Source: Phaeosaccion multiseriatum
Taxonomy: Eukaryota; Ochrophyta, other classes
Length of the DNA stretch: 64,000 nucleotides
NCBI GenBank assembly: GCA_965112735.1
Contig: OZ218957.1
Span: forward strand, 744,001-808,000
Reading direction: 5' to 3'
Part shown: in pieces, positions 60,920-64,000 of the stretch
Layout of the letters: the number at the start of each line of letters is the position of its first letter
Numbering within the stretch: the stretch's first letter is position 1
Program-made: the position numbers and the translations under genes
Notes under the pieces: model-generated
The model's input: the letters and a program-made list of their open reading frames with translations, nothing else
The model's database searches: none
What the model was told of the DNA's origin: nothing

Positions 60920-63161
60920 TACTACTACTACTGCTACTGCTACTGCTACTACTGCTACTGCTACTGCTGCTGCTGTTGCTACTGCTGCTGCTGTTGCTAC
61001 TGCTGCTGCTGTTGCTGCTGCTTACTACTACCACTACTACTACTACTGTCACCACTACCACTACTACTACTAAAAAACAACGCAGTGGTCAGGAGCTACC
61101 TGGATATGGATTGGGGTGAGTAATACTAACACTAAGTTAGGGGTGACATGAAGATGGTAGCAGGCACACTCTCTTCTCAACTATAAGTCATACGTACTCC
61201 TTGGCCCTGGTGGGTACGTTGTTGACTTCTTGTCCCGAGAGGGAGGGGAACCTTGAGGGGCTGCATAGGCGGGGTTGCCTCCTTCTGCCTGTTGGGCTCT
61301 CTTGCTCGGGAGGGCGGGGGGGGGGGGGGTGGGAGAGAGGGTGTGGTGCTAGGGAAGGACAGAAGGCATAATCAACCATAAGTCACTAACTCAACCATAA
61401 GTCACTAACTCAACGTTTCACGCGTTACCCACGCTACCCACCGAAACCGAAACGCGTTGTCAGGGATGAGGACGGTGTCCTTTGCTGGCCACGGACTGCC
61501 CCTGCAGGCAGACATTGCCGTGAAGAACATGATGAGTGTCATGCAGAACAGGGTGAGTGAGTGAGTGAGTGAGGGAGTGAGTGAGGGAGTGAGTGAGTGA
61601 GTGAATGAATCTGTCAGGCAGTCAGTGAATGGGGGAGGCAGTGGGTGGGTGAGTGAAGGAGTGAGGGAAGGAGTCTCAAGGGATGGAGTGCGTGCTTGAG
61701 TGAGTGAGTGAGTGAGTAAGTGAGTAAGTGAGTGAGTGAGTGAGTGAGTGAGTGAGTGAGTGAGTGAGTGAGTGAGTGAGTAAGTAAGTGAGTGAGTGAG
61801 TGAGTGAGTGAGTGAGTGCGTTTTTTGTGCGAGGAGGGAGGGAGTTCGTCACAGTATTAGGGCAAGCGGGCAAGGAAAGGGGGAAGGAGAGCGGAAGGGA
61901 GAGAGAGAGAGAGAAGGGGAAGCAAGCACGGCACCTTGCTTGTACCCTCTAACCACGGAATGCCTCTCTCTAACCAAGGAATGCCTCTCTCTTAACCAAG
62001 GAATGCCTCTCTCTTCTCTTGCTTGTACCCTCTAACCAAGGAATGTACCCTCTAACCAAGGAATGCCTCTCTCTTCTCTTTCCCTTTCCTCTGCAGTATC
62101 CGGAGCGACGGGACGAGCTCATCGAGATGCTGGGAGTGGACCCGGAGTGGCGCATGCATCAGGGTCAGTCAGGGAAAGGCATATATAGAGGCGTATGGGG
62201 AGGTGGGAGAGTGACAGCCGGTCCAGCTCAGATAAATCTACAGCGCTCTCCTTCTCTTCTAATTCACAAATGGCCTTCGCTGTCTGTGTCTCTGCTCTGC
62301 TCCTCTCACCTCCACCCCCCCCCCCGGGAACTCTCCTCCATCCCGTTGACTTACGCACCAGTGTCCGACGGTCAACGCCGCCGCGTGCAGCTGCTGCTCG
62401 GCCTGGTGCGTCCCTTCGAGATCCTCCTATTGGACGAGATCACCACAAGCCTCGACGTGGTGGTGAGGCAGGACCTGCTGAGGTGGCTGCAGAGGGAGAG
62501 CGACGAGAGGGGATCGACCATCGTGTATGTGAGTGGTAGGGGCAGATGGCAGTAGATGCAGAGAGAGGAAAAAAAAACAACAACAAAAAACCATGTACCC
62601 CATACACACACAAGTGGTTTGGAAAGGAATGCTATTGCAGTACTGACGCTGCTTCTCTTCTCTACACCCCCCCCCCCCACCCCCCACACACACACGCACA
62701 CACGGACCCACGCTCGCGCCACCGAACTATATAGGCTACACACATCTTCGACGGTATGCAAATTGAACATTGGGTTCGCGGACAGGCTTAGACCACAAGT
62801 GTATATGCCATCATGGCCCGGCCTCTTGACATAGTCTTACACCCTCTCCCCTCTCCTCCCTGTAGGCCTGGATGACTGGCCGACACACATCACCTACCTC
62901 ACCAGCGACGGACAGACGGGCTGGCAGGGAAAACTCGAAGACCTCGAGATTTACCACGACTTCAAGGCCAAGAACCAGCCTGCCCTCCTCAACACAGCCT
63001 GCCATTGGCTGCGGATCGAGACGGAGGCGGCCAAGGCCCTCAAGAAGAAGGAGAAGGCAGAGGGCTTACACAAGGAGGAGGACACGAACCAAGTGCCGTA
63101 CAATAGCGGAGGAGGCTTTGCGCCAGGCAGACTGGCACGACAGATGATCGGCGACGCTTAG
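60050..63161 (+). CDS. Soluble ABC ATPase, CAF16/ABCI type
   Basis: Nine exons: 60050-60183, 60410-60543, 61086-61115, 61464-61552, 62097-62163, 62362-62528, 62735-62753, 62866-63161 with all phases in agreement (eight junction-checked segments). A single nucleotide-binding domain with no membrane segment. Walker [10 protein letters not shown] (about residues 50-58), the CAF16-type signature [15 protein letters not shown] in place of LSGGQ, Walker [14 protein letters not shown], and H-loop [14 protein letters not shown]. The tail is rich in Lys/Glu. Yeast CAF16 is linked to the CCR4-NOT complex and plant relatives are classed ABCI; the exact role here is unknown. A 30-nt and a 19-nt microexon are used; the 19-nt one encodes the H-loop. 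The ATG at 60050 gives the expected N-terminus. Confidence 0.92.
60838..61075. repeat. (CTA)n/(CTG)n trinucleotide array in an ABC ATPase intron
   Basis: ACT/CTA repeats grade into GCT/GTT blocks, ending shortly before the 30-nt exon at 61086. Confidence 0.93.
61553..61822 (+). repeat. Donor-seeded (GTGA)n array in an ABC ATPase intron
   Basis: The intron begins GTGAGTGAGTGAGTGAGT and the tetranucleotide continues with interruptions to about 61817. Confidence 0.92.
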
Positions 63162-64000
63162 AGCTCTTACCATTCTCTCGGTAGATGGGATGGATGGTTT
63201 TGTTTTGTTCAGCGATTGAATTTTTTGATTAGAGGATACATCTGTGTTCGACGTGTTGTTAGGCCCCACCTGGGCGATTTCAGTTTCAGTTTATTAGACT
63301 CTCACATACACACACGACTAGCCGCGCCTTGCTTTCTTAAACTCTCTAATCGGTTGTTAGACCTTTACCAATTATCGAACCCCTCGATCCCCTATATCGA
63401 TACATCGGTCCACAGTCTCGACTCCGTGGTCCAAAAACAGAGACAAGTCGAGGCCCTCTTGTGAGGAGCCGAAGCCGCGTGCCTGAAGTCTTACGAAGGA
63501 GCGCCCACCCTCCTTTCCTCCCTCTCTGCCTCCCTCACTCCGTCAAACACAGATTGCCCACCACATTGGCGCCTGTTGGACGCGCGCGTGCGTGAGTGCG
63601 TGGGTGCGTGGGTGCGTGCGTTAGAGGGTGCGTCCGTGACAGCGTGTTTGCATGTTCGTATGAGTGAGTGGGGGAAACAATAGGCCTGCCAGTGGGGCTG
63701 AGGGGGGGAGGGGGGGAAGGAGGGAGGGAGAGAGTGAGGGAGGGAGGGAGGGACGGAGGGGGGGAAGGAAGGAGGGAGGGAGGGAGGGAGGGAGGGAGGG
63801 AGGGAGGGAGGGAGGGAGGGAGGGAGGGAGGGAGGGAGGGAGGGAGGGAGGGAGGGAGGGAGGGAGGGAGGGAGGGAGGGAGGGAGGGAGGGAGGGAGGG
63901 AGGGAGGGAGGGAGGGAGGGAGGGAGGGAGGGAGGGAGGGAGGGAGGGAGGGAGGGAGGGAGGGAGGGAGGGAGGGAGGGAGGGAGGGAGGGAGGGAGGG
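63162..64000. repeat. ABC ATPase 3' flank, then (GGGA)n array at the window edge
   Basis: 63162-63560 is ordinary sequence without a gene, with an AT-richer part at 63190-63240. From about 63715 a GGGA array begins, is nearly pure from 63770, and runs off the window. Confidence 0.9.

Overview
The window looks like nuclear DNA from a flagellated single-celled eukaryote, probably a microalga. I cannot place it more precisely; a stramenopile-type alga is a guess. The evidence is many spliceosomal introns with GT-AG (once GC-AG) borders, eukaryote-only proteins (APC2, AP-4 sigma, G-alpha, a CDK, kinesin-9), genes typical of motile cilia (KIF6, ARMC2, TCP11 families), a Ty1/copia retrotransposon relic, and a great load of microsatellites. 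I rebuilt gene models by hand by joining reading frames at splice sites that agree in phase. Exon coordinates are in each entry.

Layout. 1-2.9 kb: a frameshifted copia pol relic, then a relic of a multicopper-oxidase paralog. 3.0-5.7 kb (-): a secreted or membrane FG-GAP beta-propeller protein whose stalk is built from four tandemly duplicated 81-nt exons. 6.3-10.0 kb (+): a multicopper oxidase with a 20-nt microexon. 10.9-12.2 kb (-): an intronless CDK. 12.3-17.9 kb (+): an ARMC2-like armadillo protein swollen by poly-Glu, poly-Ser and poly-Gln. 18.8-23.7 kb (-): a coiled-coil protein. 24.3-25.3 kb (+): AP-4 sigma. 26.2-38.4 kb (+): a 20-exon TCP11-family gene. 40.1-46.4 kb (-): kinesin KIF6. 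46.8-56.0 kb (+): APC2. 56.8-59.5 kb (-): G-protein alpha. 60.1-63.2 kb (+): a soluble CAF16/ABCI-type ABC ATPase. The window ends in a long GGGA array.

Three of the genes (ARMC2, TCP11, KIF6) belong to families tied to cilia, flagella or sperm motility. Several neighbours are divergent pairs with short shared upstream regions: FG-GAP/multicopper oxidase, CDK/ARMC2, coiled coil/AP-4 sigma, KIF6/APC2 and G-alpha/ABC.

The most interesting signal is a dispersed short sequence, GTTGGTGATACAG, found about 34 times between 13 and 55 kb on both strands. In several introns it sits about 8 nt after the 5' splice site, and an inverted copy sits close to the 3' splice site. One intron (54229-54439) has perfect 16-bp inverted copies at its two ends. 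This looks like the terminal inverted repeat of an intron-making (introner-like) element. Further copies lie in low-complexity stretches of exons. Two more dispersed words (GGCAGTGGATGG and GGCATATGGGCAG) behave similarly.
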